64,000 nt of DNA from Melieria omissa (taxonomy: Eukaryota > Arthropoda > Insecta > Diptera > Ulidiidae), in assembly GCA_963971225.1 (NCBI GenBank), contig OZ020270.1, forward strand, positions 1,488,001-1,552,000, given 5' to 3'. Position 1 is the first letter of the stretch. Each line of letters opens with the position of its first letter. Made by a program: the position numbers and the translations under genes. The notes beneath the pieces were generated by a model. It did no database searches. It was given only the letters and a program-made list of their open reading frames with translations, and had not been told where the DNA came from. Shown here one piece after another: positions 44,095 through 56,787 of this stretch.

Positions 44095-46283
44095 TTGAGA
44101 CGACAACCCAGCAGCTTGACGATTGAAGGAAAGATAAATGGAAAGTTGTTCGTGTTGACACTTGATACTGGAGCGTCATATTCGATCATAAAAAGGAAGC
44201 TTCTGAAGAACTGGGAACCACTGCATGGCATACAGCTGAGGACTGCGACTGGCGAGCGTGCGCCGGTAAGAGGAAAAGTAACAAAAACAATTGCTGTCGG
44301 CACCAGCAGCCTGATACATGAGTTCATCGTCGCGGGTATAATGGATGACGTGATTATCGGCGTCGATTTCATGATTAGGCACGGTTTTACGCTGCACCTG
44401 AAAGAAAATGTGCTGAAGTATGCCAACGTTGAGTTCCCCCTGCACACTGGCTATGAGCGAAGCGTGGCGGTAAGGAGAGTTGTCTCGTGTCAACACCAGA
44501 AGATACCAGCGAATTCCGAGGCGATTGTGTGGGCGAAGGTAGACGAGGACGATGGGACAAGCCGGCTGTGGGTTGTAGAAGCGCCAAAACAAGGATACGA
44601 CAACATAATAATCGGACGTACATTAGTGGAACCCAAAAATGGCAAAATACCAGTCAGGATACTCAACCCACTGAACACACCTAGATATTTCGGAAAAGAT
44701 GCGGTCATTGGCGAGTGTAGAGAGGCTGAAGCAGTTGTCAATTGTGAAAGCAGTCCAACCGGAGGAGGCAAGAAAATCGGGTCTAACATGGACGCCATAC
44801 CGCAGAACCAGTGGAGCAGCGAATTGACAGCCGAGCAGAAACAGAAGGCACGGTCACTCCTACAGCACTATGGGTCAATATTTGCAACAGAAGCGGGCGG
44901 AAGAACAGCCATAGTGAAACACAACATCGACACCGGAAGTGCGAAACCAATTCGCCAACCGCCAAGACGAGTTCCTCTGGCCAAGAGGGAAGAGGTCTCA
45001 AATTTGATTGAAAACATGCATAAAGAAAATGTCATTGAGCCTTCGTCAGGTCCTTGGTGCTCGCCGGTCGTGCTAGTCAAGAAAAAGGATGGCAGTACCC
45101 GATTTTGTGTGGACTATCGAAAGCTCAATGACGTGACCAAGAAGGACAGCTATCCACTACCTCGGATCGATGACACCCTGGACACACTGCCAGGCACACA
45201 GTGGTTTTCCACACTCGACTTACGCAGCGGCTATTGGCAGGTGGAGCTTGCAGACAAGGACAAGGAGAAAACGGCTTTTAGTGTTGGCAACGGTTTGTGG
45301 CAGTTCACCGTCATGCCGTTTGGACTCTGCAACGCAGCAGCAACATTCGAGCGACTAATGGAACGTGTGCTGAAAGGGCTGCATTGGCGGACGTGTTTGG
45401 TATACCTCGACGACATAATCGTGATGGGCAAAAGCTTCGACGACCACCTGGAAAAGCTGAAGGAGGTATACAAGGAAGGAGCGAATACAAAAAGCCGGGC
45501 TTAAACTCAAACCAAAGAAGTGCTCGCTGTTTCAAAAAGAGGTCAAATATCTTGGTCACACGGTTTCCGCTCGCGGAGTACATACGGACGAAGGCAAGAT
45601 CACGGCGGTGAAGGAGTGGCCCCTAACACGCAATCTACACGAACTCCACAGTTTCCTGGGCCTGTGCACATACTACCGAAGATTCGTTCCAGGATTTGCG
45701 AACATAGCTGGAAGCTTGCACAAACTGACGAAAAAGAATCAAGCCTTCGCGTGGGGTGAAGAACAGGAGCAGGCTTTTGCATGACTGAAGGAAAAATTGT
45801 GCACTGCTCCAATTCTGGCCTTCCCCGTGCCCGGAGAGATGTTTGTGCGGGATACAGATGCAAGTGGGCATAGTATTGGTGGTGTGCTATCACAGATAAT
45901 AGATGGCCAAGGACAAGTGATAGAATACTACAGCAAAATTTTGTCAAAGCCTGAACGCAACTACTGTGTGACCCGAAGGGAGTTGCTCGCAGTATTGGAA
46001 TGCGTGAAACACTTCCATAAATACCAGTATGGGCAAAAGTTTCGCCTGCGCACAGATCATGCGGCATTGAAATGGCTGCTGAACTTTAAGGATCCGGAAG
46101 GCCGGATCGAACGACTGCAGAGCTACGACTACACGGTAGAGCATCGCAAGGGTAGCAGCCATGGAAATGCCGATGCCTTGTCATGCCGTCCGTGCAAAAC
46201 CGAATGCAGGCATTGTTCGCGAGCCGAAAGCAAAGAGCCGATAGTGGACGTACGATTGGTCAGCGTTATGCCAGAGTGTCTTG
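44095..46283 (+). pseudogene. GypA2 pol: protease, RT, RNase H; frameshifted and 3'-truncated
   Basis: 44,095-45,504 encodes protease (LTLDTGASYSIIK), RT fingers (KKKDGSTRFCVDYRKLND) and the catalytic YLDDIIVMG. A frameshift near 45,470 breaks the RT thumb. A TGA at about 45,782 precedes the RNase H domain (45,797-46,283: DTDASGHSIGG, YCVTRRELLAVL, LRTDHAALKWLL). Four residues are missing in the DPEG...IERL segment. Sequence stops at VMPE, and the integrase and 3' LTR are absent. It is the same element as the LTR at 21,622, about 70-80% similar to the pol at 60,041 by eye. Confidence 0.8.
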
Positions 46284-46364
46284 CTAGATAATAACGGGAA
46301 AGTGCCGTTATCTATATTTTGCGTTTGTGCTTGGTAGCAGACACTGCATTGATTGTATTATTTG

Positions 46365-46990
46365 ACAATGGCTTCTCGAAAGAAATATCAACTTATCTGC
46401 GAAACTTAGTCATTAAATACAGACATGAATAAAATTATTAAATTTAACTAAATCAACAGTTCAATCCATCCATCCATTTTTTTTCTTGATTAGGTGAATT
46501 AATAAGATTGTGTAAAATTTTATGGAAATCGCACAAGCCTTTCTGGGGTCAGGTTTTAATGGGTTAATAGCTACAAAAATAACAAAAGTGTTGAAAATAA
46601 ACCTCGCAGTGGTCGTACAAGGAAGCTGAATCCGACATATATCATTCATTTTGAAAGAAGTTAATTAAAATCCGAAAGTGGAAGCCACTAGTTGGCCGCA
46701 GAGTTAGCAACGAGATCGGATACGACTGTGCATCCAAGAACAGTTCAAAGAGCTTTGAACAATAATGGTTTCCACAGCAGAACTCTACGCAAGAAACCGT
46801 TTATAAGTGAAAAGAACCGCAAACTTCGTTTGGAATTTGACTCGAAACACTTAGTTCCTACTGTCAAGCATGGTGGTGGGCATGTGATGGTTTGGGGCGC
46901 TGTCGCTGCATCTGGAGTAGGGAATTTGGTGTTTGTGAGGGGTAATATGGATCGGTATCAGTACAAATCCATTTTGCGTTTGGACTTCTC
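46365..46990 (+). pseudogene. Tc1-type transposase remnant
   Basis: Scattered frames match the Tc1 family. A helix-turn-helix start lies at 46,370-46,410, KPRSGRTRKL at about 46,597-46,630, and an open block 46,692-46,985 has VHPRTVQRALNNNGFHSRTLRKKP. It then jumps to KHGGGHVMVWGAVAASGVG. The central DDE part is deleted. No terminal repeats were identified. Confidence 0.65.
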
Positions 46991-47617
46991 AGATAGCAGA
47001 AAGGGGCGTCGTACGTCGCCCACTGTATATGAATACCCTTATTTATACTCTACCCCTCGCATACCTCTTTCCCCTTGTTCATTCCTCTCGGGAGCAAATA
47101 ACTTTTTCATGTTAAGGTATAAACAGAACCAAGTCGTCGGGCGATTTTTACGCAGCGAACGTACGCTGTCAAAATTCAAACACACAGCAGTGCATGTGAT
47201 TCCCCACAACGACGCCGACTGCGATAGTCGGCCGACGACCAGTCGTCCGACGATAGAACAAATTCTAATTTTGTCGCAGTCGTCGTGCGATCAGCTGTCA
47301 GTGGTGAAAATAAAAAAATAAACAAACGAAAAATACGGCAAAAATTGAGAGATTTGTGCTATTTTAAGGTTGCAAAGTTGTAAGTGGTTCAAACTTTACT
47401 AAAAGAATTGTGTTAAATAATCAATTTTGTCTCTCCCCTTCGTATGGTTTAGAAAATGGACAAGACGGAGCTCCTAATTGACCGAACAGCGAAAGAAATC
47501 GTGCCCGCACTGACAGTTGCGCTTTTGATTAGAGTTGCCGCTGGAGCCGGTTTTGTGCTGCCGGCAAGGAATTTGGCTAATATTGCTGCTCCGAAAGTAG
47601 CAAACAATGACATATGA
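46991..47617. other. Unassigned sequence
   Basis: No protein family was recognised. There are several CGACGAC and GTCGTCG motifs near 47,130-47,290 and one small frame (47,457-47,615) with a hydrophobic stretch. It may be a promoter or first-exon fragment of another element. Confidence 0.3.
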
Positions 47618-50604
47618 TAATTTTTTTTTTTTTTTTTTTTAAACAGGAACAAACGCGCAGGGGATGACCCCTATTAATGCGAAGCATTGCGTTGGTTCAG
47701 GAAGGATATAAAGGTTAGGAGATAGGGTTATGAGTGAAGTGGTTATGGACTCTTGCTTTGAACCCATCGAGATCATAAGTGCTGGGGAAAATATCCGCAG
47801 GGAGACCATTCCACAACCGCGCTGTACGGGCCAGAAACGAACTTTCCCTGTAGTGCGTAGTGCGCTGGAACATCGTTTCGACGTGGAATGCATGGGCGCC
47901 AGTGTTCAAACGGGTTGCCCGGGGGAATACCCGGAGTGATGGCATCAAGCTGCTCATCTCCACTGAGCAGTTACCGAAAAAGTATCGGTAAAATAACACC
48001 ACACATGCCACGTTTCGACGATGTTCCAAGGAGTCAATAGAGCTGGATGCCCTACTGTCCCCTATAAGTTTAATCGCACGGTTTTGCACCCGATCGAGGA
48101 GCTCCAAATGGGCTTTTGAAGCCCCCGCCCAGAGGTGCGAGTTAAACTCCATTTTAGGTCGGATATAGGTGGTGTAAATAATGCGGAGATCAGACGGAGT
48201 GAAATATTTTTTGCACCGCTTTAGGAAGCCGAGGCACTTGGCTGCTTCTTTCGACACGCCAAAAATATGATCGTTCCAACGAAGATCGTTCTTAATGGAC
48301 ATTCCCAGAACATCAAGAGCTGCCGATTCCGCAATACCCACACCACCCATAACCAGGGATGAGTTGGGATGTGGGGAGACTCGCTTGTGGGATAACAGGC
48401 AACATTGGGTCTTGCGGGGATTAAAATCGACCCTGTTCGCTTGACCCCACTTGGAGATTGTTTGTAGGTCGCTATTAAGTGTGTCATTCATACGGCGCCG
48501 TTCTCTCTCAATCTCCACAGAGCTGGGACGCTTTGTGAAAGAGTATGAATGACAAATGGTGCTGTCATCCGCAAACGAGTAGATGGGATTCTTCGTCGAC
48601 GACAACAGGTCGTTGATGAAGATCAGGAAGAGGGTTGGAGAAAGGACCGAACCCTGCGGCACTCCCGCGCTAAGGGAATGCTTTTCCGAGGCTATGCCGT
48701 CTACTACAACACGAATAGAGCGATCATAGAGAAAGCTCGTAATCCAACGAGAGAAGGTACTACCGACACCATAGGCAATCAATTTTGACACGAGTGCTTT
48801 ATGCCACACCCGGTCAAAGGCCTTGGAAATATCCAATGCAACAACCTTGCTTTCACCGAGGTTTAGAATGCTATGGTTCCATTTCTCGGTGAGGACCGCC
48901 ATAAGGTCTCCCGTCGATCGTTGTCTTCGGAAGCCGTATTGGCGGTCACTTAGCAGTCTATTGTGCTCCAGATATTTCACAAGGTTGAAGTTTACAATGC
49001 TTTCCATTACTTTGGAAAGCACCGAACAGATTGCTATAGGTCGGTAGTTCGCAGGGTCAGTAGTCTTGCCTTTTTTAGGAACTGGTTGAACATTTGCTAC
49101 CTTCCAACATGTCGGAAATACACCTGTGGTGTATGACATGTTGAAAAGTTTGCGTAACGGACAAGCCAGTGAGGTAGCGCACTTTTGCAAAACAAGGGCT
49201 GGAATGCCGTCCGGCCCTGAAGCCTTATTTACATCGAGATTTGCAAGCACTCTTTTAACTACCCGTGTTCGAAAATGAATTTCTGGCATAGAGCAAGATA
49301 CGTTTTCGACTACGGGTAGTGGTTGATCGCTGGGGGGCAGGGAGGAATTCTCTGCGAAAATTTTAGCCAACAAATTAGCTTTATCAACCGAGTGAGTGAT
49401 GATCTGATCATTGTTAAGAAGAGTTGGAATTGAAGATGATGTTTGATTCTTCACCTTCTTAACGAATGACCAGAAGTTCTTACTACCACGCTGGCATTGA
49501 AGAACTTTTTTCCTTTGGCGCTGTTCGTGCAGAAACTTTTGGCACCTTAGGATGGCATTGCATCGATTTCTAGCCTGTTTACGCAGCTGTTCAGTGGTGG
49601 CATTTTTATTTGCCTGCCATGCTCTGAAAGCTTCCTCTTTAGACCTGACAGCAATTCTGCATGTCTCATTAAACCAAATATTGTCCTTAGGTTTAATGCA
49701 AATTTGCTTATTGGGGATGAAGGACCGCATTCCCAATAATATTATTTCTTCAACCATTTTGGCTGCGGCATTTATGTTTTTATCAAGAAAACACAATTTC
49801 CAATTGAAGTGGGCGAAAAACTCATTAAGTCCACTCCAGTTAGCTTTCTCATACATCCACACTAGGCGCTTCGGGGCTAAGAGCGAAGCATTGCGGATAG
49901 AAGAGTATGGGAAAGACGCCAAAATCGTACAATGGTCCGAGTTTCCAAGAGGTGCGTGCATTTCAACATCGTATTTTTCATGATGTGAAGTGAGAAAAAG
50001 GTCTAGAGTATTGAGAGCTTGCCCCGCAACGCAGGGGATATGCGTTGGTTCATGCACTAATTGAGTCAAGTTATTAGACTCGGCAAAGAGCTCGACAAAT
50101 AAGCCTTCAGGAGTTGTGTGGCTGGAATGGCGTAGCCAATTGGAATTATGAATATTGAAATCACCAGCAACTACAATTTCACTATTCGGATACGATTCCA
50201 GAATCTGAGAAATAGAATCAGAGAGAAGATCAAACTTGTTATAAGTAAAATCTCTCCCTGAATTTGGGCTTCTATATAGGAAGCAAAAGTGCAGAATGTG
50301 CGACTGGATATTGAATTTAACCCACATGGAGCTAAATTCGGCATCCGTCGTGTATAGTTGTTGCTGGCACTGGTACGCAACATTACTACACACATAGATG
50401 GCAAGACCCCTGTGAGGAGAGAATAATGGCAGTAGGTGGTAACCAGGGATGTGAATCCAGTGGATCTGCATCCCCACACACCTGGGTTTCACTTAGTGCC
50501 ATTACATGGGGTTTATGGAGGTTAACAAACGCGTATACAGCAAAAAAGTTCGCCCTGAGCCCGCGCACGTTACAGAAGGCTATACGGAATTTGTCCAGCA
50601 CCAT
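47618..50604 (-). pseudogene. CR1/jockey-like LINE ORF2, one frameshift
   Basis: The T-tract at 47,618-47,640 is the poly(A) tail on the minus strand. The endonuclease starts at 50,604 (CNVRGLRANF, LSETQV), and a single-base shift near 50,450 leads into 50,492-47,715. There it has VAGDFNIHNSNWL, GNSDHCTIL, RT motifs VALDISKAFDRVWH and PQGSVLSPTLFLIFINDLL, the catalytic YSFADDSTICHS, and a thumb and tail (LGMSIKNDLRWNDHI). No RNase H follows. Except for the shift and a truncated 5' end it is complete. No ORF1 and no target duplication were found. The clade is uncertain. Confidence 0.8.
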
Positions 50605-50655
50605 GGCCTGGGTGGGCTAAAGGACAAGGAAAGTAGCCGGGAATGCGATCTGCCG

Positions 50656-50724
50656 CACTAAGAAATTGATTATGCTCTGTGGTAAGTGTTATGCCTTTAC
50701 CACAGAACAGTCAATTTCTCAGTG
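50656..50724. repeat. Hairpin-forming inverted repeat
   Basis: Two arms of about 29 bases, starting CACTAAGAAATTGA and ending TCAATTTCTCAGTG, with imperfect pairing and a loop of about 8-10 bases. It lies just upstream of the LINE 5' end. 50,725-51,068 holds nothing recognised. Confidence 0.55.
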
Positions 50725-51068
50725 TCGAACACGACCGCATGTAGCGCCACTGAATACGGACGGAGGAGGGAGACACGGACAATGAACCATAACAAACAAC
50801 GCGAGCAGAGGTCAATACGGCGGACAGCGAGAACGGGATAACGGGATAATATTTGATATTTGTTTTGCATTTGCGTTTTAAGTTATGTTTAGTTATTATT
50901 TAGGATTATTGGTTATTATTTTATTATAGATTATTAATTAGGCACACGCGGCGTAGCAACGAACGAGACATATCAGGCTGACGGACACTAAAACACGCTG
51001 GGACGGACAAAAACAATAAGAACCGCGGAGCACAAAACGGCACGTCTGCCCACGCGTAACACTTCAAC

Positions 51069-51712
51069 TTGACTTCAATACGCCCGTTCCTACGCCAGAT
51101 GAACACTTTCCGCACAAATTGGGGGTGCCAGCTAGCAGCAGCAAAAAAATCACCAGTGCCGATAGCAACAGGCGATCGAATTACCACGTCCACAGCCGCC
51201 GCCATGTCGCTGAACAAAGCCAAACGCATCGCCGCACAGCGCGCCGTCGACGAGTGGGGCGCCGACGAGGTCGATAGCGACATGGTACTGATCAAGGGCG
51301 GCGGCGGCTGTCTGCTTCAGGAGAAAATAGTGGCCGCCTGCGCGAAGCAGCTTATTGTCATAGCGGACTACACCAAGAACTCGCAGTGCCTGGGCGAACA
51401 GTACATGAAGGGCATTTCGACCGAGGTGGTGCCCATGGCATATGTGCCAATTAGGCAGCGCATTGTGGCCATGCATGGCGGGCAGCTGCAGCTGCGCATG
51501 GCGGTAGCCAAGGCGGGGCCGTGCGTCACGGACAATGGCAACTTCATACTTGACTGGCACTTTGAGCCGACAACGGTTTACGACTGGAAGGCGGTGAATG
51601 AAGATTTGCTGCTCATACCGGGCGTGGTCGAGACAGGTTAGTTCGTGGACATGGCAACGAAGGCGTATTTTGGTATCTGTGGTGGTCTGTATTCGAATCT
51701 CATGTTTGTTTT
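51069..51712 (+). pseudogene. Rpi: Ribose-5-phosphate isomerase A copy, broken
   Basis: The frame from 51,204 ([18 protein letters not shown]) is the start of ribose-5-phosphate isomerase A. After DEW it jumps to [17 protein letters not shown]. About 70-75 residues, including the GSGST phosphate-binding loop, are missing. The rest is recognisable: [47 protein letters not shown] and [14 protein letters not shown] (51,638-51,640) sits where the family has Leu; FVDMATKAYFG continues in frame after it. The normal enzyme interconverts ribose-5-phosphate and ribulose-5-phosphate. No introns are seen and an A-rich stretch follows (51,730-51,755), consistent with a retrocopy, but a partial gene copy is possible. 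Confidence 0.85.
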
Positions 51713-51980
51713 GTAAACACGCTGCTTATTACAAAAAAAATAATAATAAATAAATCCTTAGCCAGGTATGTGTCTTAATACAAATTGCTTTAATCGCGCG
51801 GTCCAATGAATCTCGCCAGCGGTTCTCGAGCGAGTCAGTGTTGCATTGCACCTTCAGAAGGACTTCTTGCTGCGCGTCGGCAGCAGACTTTCCTTGGCGT
51901 AATTGAATAATGACAGCAAACCCTGTTTCTTGCCGCGCGAGAAATAGTTTGTGACCACATCGTGATTGTCTGTAACGTAT

Positions 51981-52414
51981 TGTTACGAATACTAGTTCTA
52001 GTGGGCTGATAGGTATCACTGGATTGTGCAATTTGAAAATAAAACAACTTTAATTATCCAACCGCAGTCAATAAAAAACAACAATCACTTTATTTCACAG
52101 ATTTACACTTCACTGTCTTTACACTTAATTATTTTCTTAATTACTCCGTGTGGCACCTTCACTAGTCAAAATCAGACTGACTCGCTGCGCCATACCCGGC
52201 TGCCTTTAATACCTGTCCGGTTATCGCGCAGATCGTTCTCGCATATTCCAGAGTGGACTACAGGTTTCCATGATGATCGCGAGCCATCAATGCCAGGTTG
52301 GACTAAAAGTTTCCCGTATTATCGCGGCCATCATTGGCCAGGTTGGACTAAAAGTTTCCCTTATTATGGCGGCCGTCGTTGCCAGATTGAATTATAGCAG
52401 GACAGACTGTCTTA
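51981..52414 (-). repeat. Solo GypA-like LTR, 3'-clipped
   Basis: Starts TGTTACGAATAC on the plus strand and is related to the other GypA LTRs. The last few bases after GTCTTA are replaced by the next element. Confidence 0.75.
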
Positions 52415-52418
52415 GGGC

Positions 52419-52992
52419 CAATTTTTCAGTGCGAGTTTAACTCAGTTTCTAGTTTCAACTTAAAACGCAAAATCGAATTTTCCAGTCAAACTTGACTGAA
52501 GTTTAAACTCAGTTTAAACGCCCAACCTTGCACGGTTAGACTAAGTTAAACAGTTTCTGACAGTTCATTTATTTTTTGTTTTGGTCAGCTCTTCCCTGTC
52601 GTAAGCGAAATTATTTTGTTGCACTTTTTTAGATTCTTATACTTTGTGCGCAACGTTTTTGCGCACCGGACCTTATCAACAAATTTTGAATCGAAATCGT
52701 CCTCAATTTCTTTCTATTTGGTTTGTTTTTCCTCGGTACTCACGCGGTCTGCCTTCTTGCACTTGTTTTTTTTTTTACAAAAGTGCAAGAAGACACTCAA
52801 TTTCGCGAGACGAAAAATGTGGACTCCGTTTGCTTATTTTGAATATTTTAATTAAATACATTATTTGAGCGCAAAGAATTTATTTACGAATGACAAAACA
52901 AAGGAAAATTATTAACTAGATAAAAATTTTGCCAGTATTGCCATACTCAAATCACAAATATTTGCTCCAGTTAAACTAGCACTGAAAAACTG
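52419..52992. mobile_element. MITE with TTTTTCAGTGC ends
   Basis: Inverted termini share TTTTTCAGTGC and AGTTTAACT. The interior is A/T-rich with no coding potential. Target duplication not determined. Confidence 0.55.
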
Positions 52993-53010
52993 CTTTGTCA
53001 TTTAAACTTA

Positions 53011-56000
53011 CAGGGCTATTCTGGCTAATACTGTTGAAACACTTTCAAAAGATTATTGAAAGATAGTTTGAAAGACTGAATGAAAGATTTTAGCTATTCC
53101 AACGAAAAAATCTTTCGGAAAAAGCTCTAAAATTCAACACTCGAGTTGAAAAGCTGTTTTCTGTCTGTTTGGTCTTTGTCTGTTTTGTTTACATTCGGCG
53201 AACAGCATTGCCAGCCAACTCTTTTTCTGTGAAATTTGAAGCATTTTTGCAATGATAAAAGAAAATTATTTTTCCAATTTTCGTTATGATTCTCTTTTTA
53301 ATTACAGATGTGTTTATCAGGATTATTTTGCAGTTACGTATTTCTTTTTAGAAAAGACAAGAACTGGTGTAAAAATATGAATTAAAATTAATTGTTTTAT
53401 TTTTTATGTGATACTAGCTGGGCCCCGCGGCTTCGCACGCAAGCTCTCTTCATTCACCCGATACAAATATTGAACGCATTGTTGACCCCGTCAGATTTTG
53501 ATTTACAAAAAAAAACATATGTCTATTATCTCTGATGTCAAGTGGTTCTAACAACTGTGAAATCAAAAGGCCCTTTAAATCATGAGTTTTCACATTTACT
53601 CTAAACAAATTCTTAACCTTAGATTACCACGGTAGATTCCGATTTTCAAAAATATGAAAAACACATTTTAATTATTTCCCGATTGAAGTGCTTTTTGTCT
53701 AAGTTTGAAGTCAAGAGGACCAATAAATCGTGGTTCTCTATACAAACTGTGAACTTATTGTTCACCCATTTAGATTTTCATTTTCAAAAAAGTGAAAAAT
53801 ACGTGTCAAATTATTTCTTAATAAGAATACTTTCACAAAGTTTAAAGTCAGTGGGCCCGTTAATTCATTTTTTTTTAACCGACTCCGTCCGATTTTAATA
53901 TTCGGAAAAAATGAAAAACACGTATCGAGTTATTTTACATTTGAAGTACTTTCACCAAGTTTGAAGTCAAAAGGCTAAAAAAAAAATTGTTTTTCCATAC
54001 ATACTTTTAACCCGTCGCTGATCCGGTTAGATTTAGATTTTGAAAATAATGAGAAACGCGTGTACATTTTTTTTATTTCAAGTATTTTTACAATTTTTGA
54101 AGTCAATAGGCCTATCGGTTCATGTCTTTTTTCGAGTCTACCCTTAAACAAATCTTAACCCAATAATGGGATGAATTTTGATTTTCGAAAAATTATAAAA
54201 CACGTGTCGAATTATTTTTGGTTTAGAGTATTTTCAGGAAGTTCGAAATCAATATGTCTCTTAAATCACTTTTCTTCATACAACACCTTAAAACATGTTT
54301 TGCCTCTTAATACCCCGAATTTCGAAAAATCCCGTCTTAGCGGAGGTTCATTTTTCACTGATGTGTGTGTACTGCATAACTGTTGGATCATAAAAAATGT
54401 GCCATGCCCCTTGACCGACGCCGATCAAATCTCATTAGTAGAATGACACATCTATGAAACGACGGTACACAAAATTTCAATGCTGTGCGGCTTACAACTC
54501 CGAAACTATTCCATTTAGAATATTTCAGTTGTATGGGCGATGCCACACCCCCTTGTTCAATACCAACCCCATTCCCTCTATCGAAAGATATGATTCAATG
54601 GTATGTTCATACCAAGTTTCATTGATGTACGACTTACAGTTCTGCTGCATAAAAGATTTGCCACGCCCCTTGTTCAACGCCCATACAATTTTAACAGTAG
54701 AATGGCACTTCTATGGGACCATGGCATCTTCAATTTCAATACTGTGGGGCTTACGATTCCGAGGCTATTCCATATAAAAGATTTAAGTTGTATGTGCGGT
54801 GCCACGCCCCCTTGGTAAATACCCGCCCCATTCCCTCTGTGGAAAGATATGAATAAATGGTAAATTCGTACAAAGTTTCATTGATGTGCGAGCAACAGTT
54901 ACAAAATTATGCGAATAGTTTGGGTCAAACAATTGTGCCACGCCCCTTGTTCAAAGCCCATAAAATTTTAACAGTAGAATAACACATCTATGAGGTGACG
55001 GTACACTAACTTTCAATGCTGTGCGACTTACAATGGCGCAGATATTCCACTCAAAAGAATTGAATTGTGTGGGCGGTGCCACGCCCCCTTGTTAAATACC
55101 CGCCCCATTCCCTCTGCCGAAAGATATGATTAAATGGTATGTTCATACCAAGTTTCATGGATGTGCGAGTTACAGTTCTGCTGCATTAAAAATGTGCCAC
55201 GCCCCTTGTCAACGCCCATAAAATTTTAACAGTAGAATAACATTTCTATGGGACGATGTCATACCAAATTTCAATGCTGTGCGATTTACAATTCCGAAGC
55301 TATTCCATTTAGAAGATTTGAGTTGTATGGGCGGTGCCACACCCCCTTGTCCAATACCCACCCCATTCCGTCGGTCGAAGGACATGATTAAATAGTAAGT
55401 GTGAACTAAATTGAATTGATGTGTGACTTATGGTTCCAAAGTTATTGTCTAAAAATGTATTCTGGTGGCGCCACGCCCCGTTTTCCCGACTTTTCTTTTT
55501 TTATAAACCTTCACGTAACAATTTCGAACAAACCCGCCGAAGGAAGTATCCAAGTTGGTCCAGCCGTTCTCGAGTGATACGCAGTCGAATGGACCACGAT
55601 TCATTTTTATATATATAGATTAATTAATGATGTTATCAGATTTAACCTTAAGGCAATGAACAGCATATGAAGATGTACCATATAACAAACAGTTTCAGCC
55701 GATTTATATTATGTACTTTTACGTTTTCTTTCATCCTTCATCAAAATCTCACATTTGTAAACCAAGTGCTCTATTCGATGCTGGCAATATTTTTGGCAAA
55801 TGAACCGTCCGTCGTAAAATGAAAAATTCAAACAAAATTTCAAAAATTTCAATCAACGCCTGAAGAAATCAAGCTGAAGTAAAAATTAAAAAAGTAATTG
55901 CATTTTTTTATAAAAAAATATATATTATATATACATATATACGTATATCGTTTCTTATCATAACACAACGCACGTACTTTTTTCAAGCTGAAAGACGACC

Positions 56001-56144
56001 CCAAAAGCGCATCTTTCAAACTGTCTTTCATGTTACAGAAAAAAGCTTTCAAGATAGTTGCTAGAATAGCAAATTGTCTTTCGAAAGATTTTGGTACTTC
56101 GAAAGATTGAGGTGAGTTTAAAGATTGTTGCCAGAATAGCCCTG
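53011..56144. mobile_element. CAGGGC-type DNA transposon, copy 2 (holds a Helitron)
   Basis: TIRs CAGGGCTATTCTGGC and GCCAGAATAGCCCTG. Flanking bases are TA on both sides. Without the Helitron at 53,414-55,619 it is about 928 bp. It has no transposase and contains an AT microsatellite at 55,920-55,950. Confidence 0.75.
53414..55619 (-). mobile_element. Non-autonomous Helitron
   Basis: On the minus strand it starts TCTATATATATAAAAATG and ends GCGGGGCCCAGCTAG. It sits between A and T of the host transposon (compare the empty site near 10,657), with a few extra TTAA bases at one side. The TC start, CTAG end, A/T target and absence of a target duplication are Helitron features. It contains tandemly arranged 200-300-bp blocks with GCCACGCCCCTTG and no replicase. 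Confidence 0.65.
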
Positions 56145-56353
56145 TAAATTTAATTGATGTGTGACTTATGGTTCCAAAGTTATTGTCTAAAAATGTATTC
56201 TGGTCGCGCCATGCCCCGTTTTCCCGACTTTTCTTTTTTTTATAAACCTTCACGTAACAATTTCGAACAAGCCCGCCGAAGGAAATATCCAAGTTGGTCC
56301 AGCCGTTCTCGAGTTTTAAGCAGCCGAATGGACCACGATTCATTCTTATATAT
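56145..56353. other. Helitron fragment
   Basis: Nearly the same as 55,410-55,615 (CGACTTTTCTTTTTTTATAA, CCAGCCGTTCTCGAG). It is cut by the GypA LTR at 56,354. Confidence 0.6.
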
Positions 56354-56776
56354 TGTTACGAATACTAAGTCTAGTGGGCTGTTGCGTATCTCTGGATTGT
56401 GTAATTTGAAAATAAAACACAGTTTCTTAAACGCAGACAATAAAATAAACCAACAGTCACTTTATTATTCACAGTTTACACTTTACGGTTCGTACACCTA
56501 AGTATTTGCTTAATCACTTCGTGTGGCAACTTCACTTGTCAAAACCAGACTGACTCGCTGCACCGCATCTGGCCACCTTTTATACTCTGTCCGGCCGTCG
56601 CGCAGATCGTTCTCGCACGTTGCCAGATTGGACTAGAAGTTTCCCTGATGACCGCGACCATCGTTGCCAGGTTGGACTAAAAGTTACTATCGCGGCCGTC
56701 GTTGCCAGATTGGGTTATAGCACGGCACGTAGCGGCAGGGTTGCTTTGCACCGCGACAGACTGGCTCATCGTTACA
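56354..56776 (-). repeat. GypA 3' LTR of the young element
   Basis: 423 bp, TGTTACGA to TCGTTACA. The minus strand has its promoter box near 56,580 (TATAAAAGG). Confidence 0.85.
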
Positions 56777-56787
56777 CTGCCCACAAC

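Noticed and set aside
47457..47615. Small 52-residue frame with a hydrophobic segment
   Set aside because: No family match, no conservation evidence.
51069..51712. Ribose-5-phosphate isomerase as a working gene
   Set aside because: The phosphate loop is missing and a stop precedes the conserved end.
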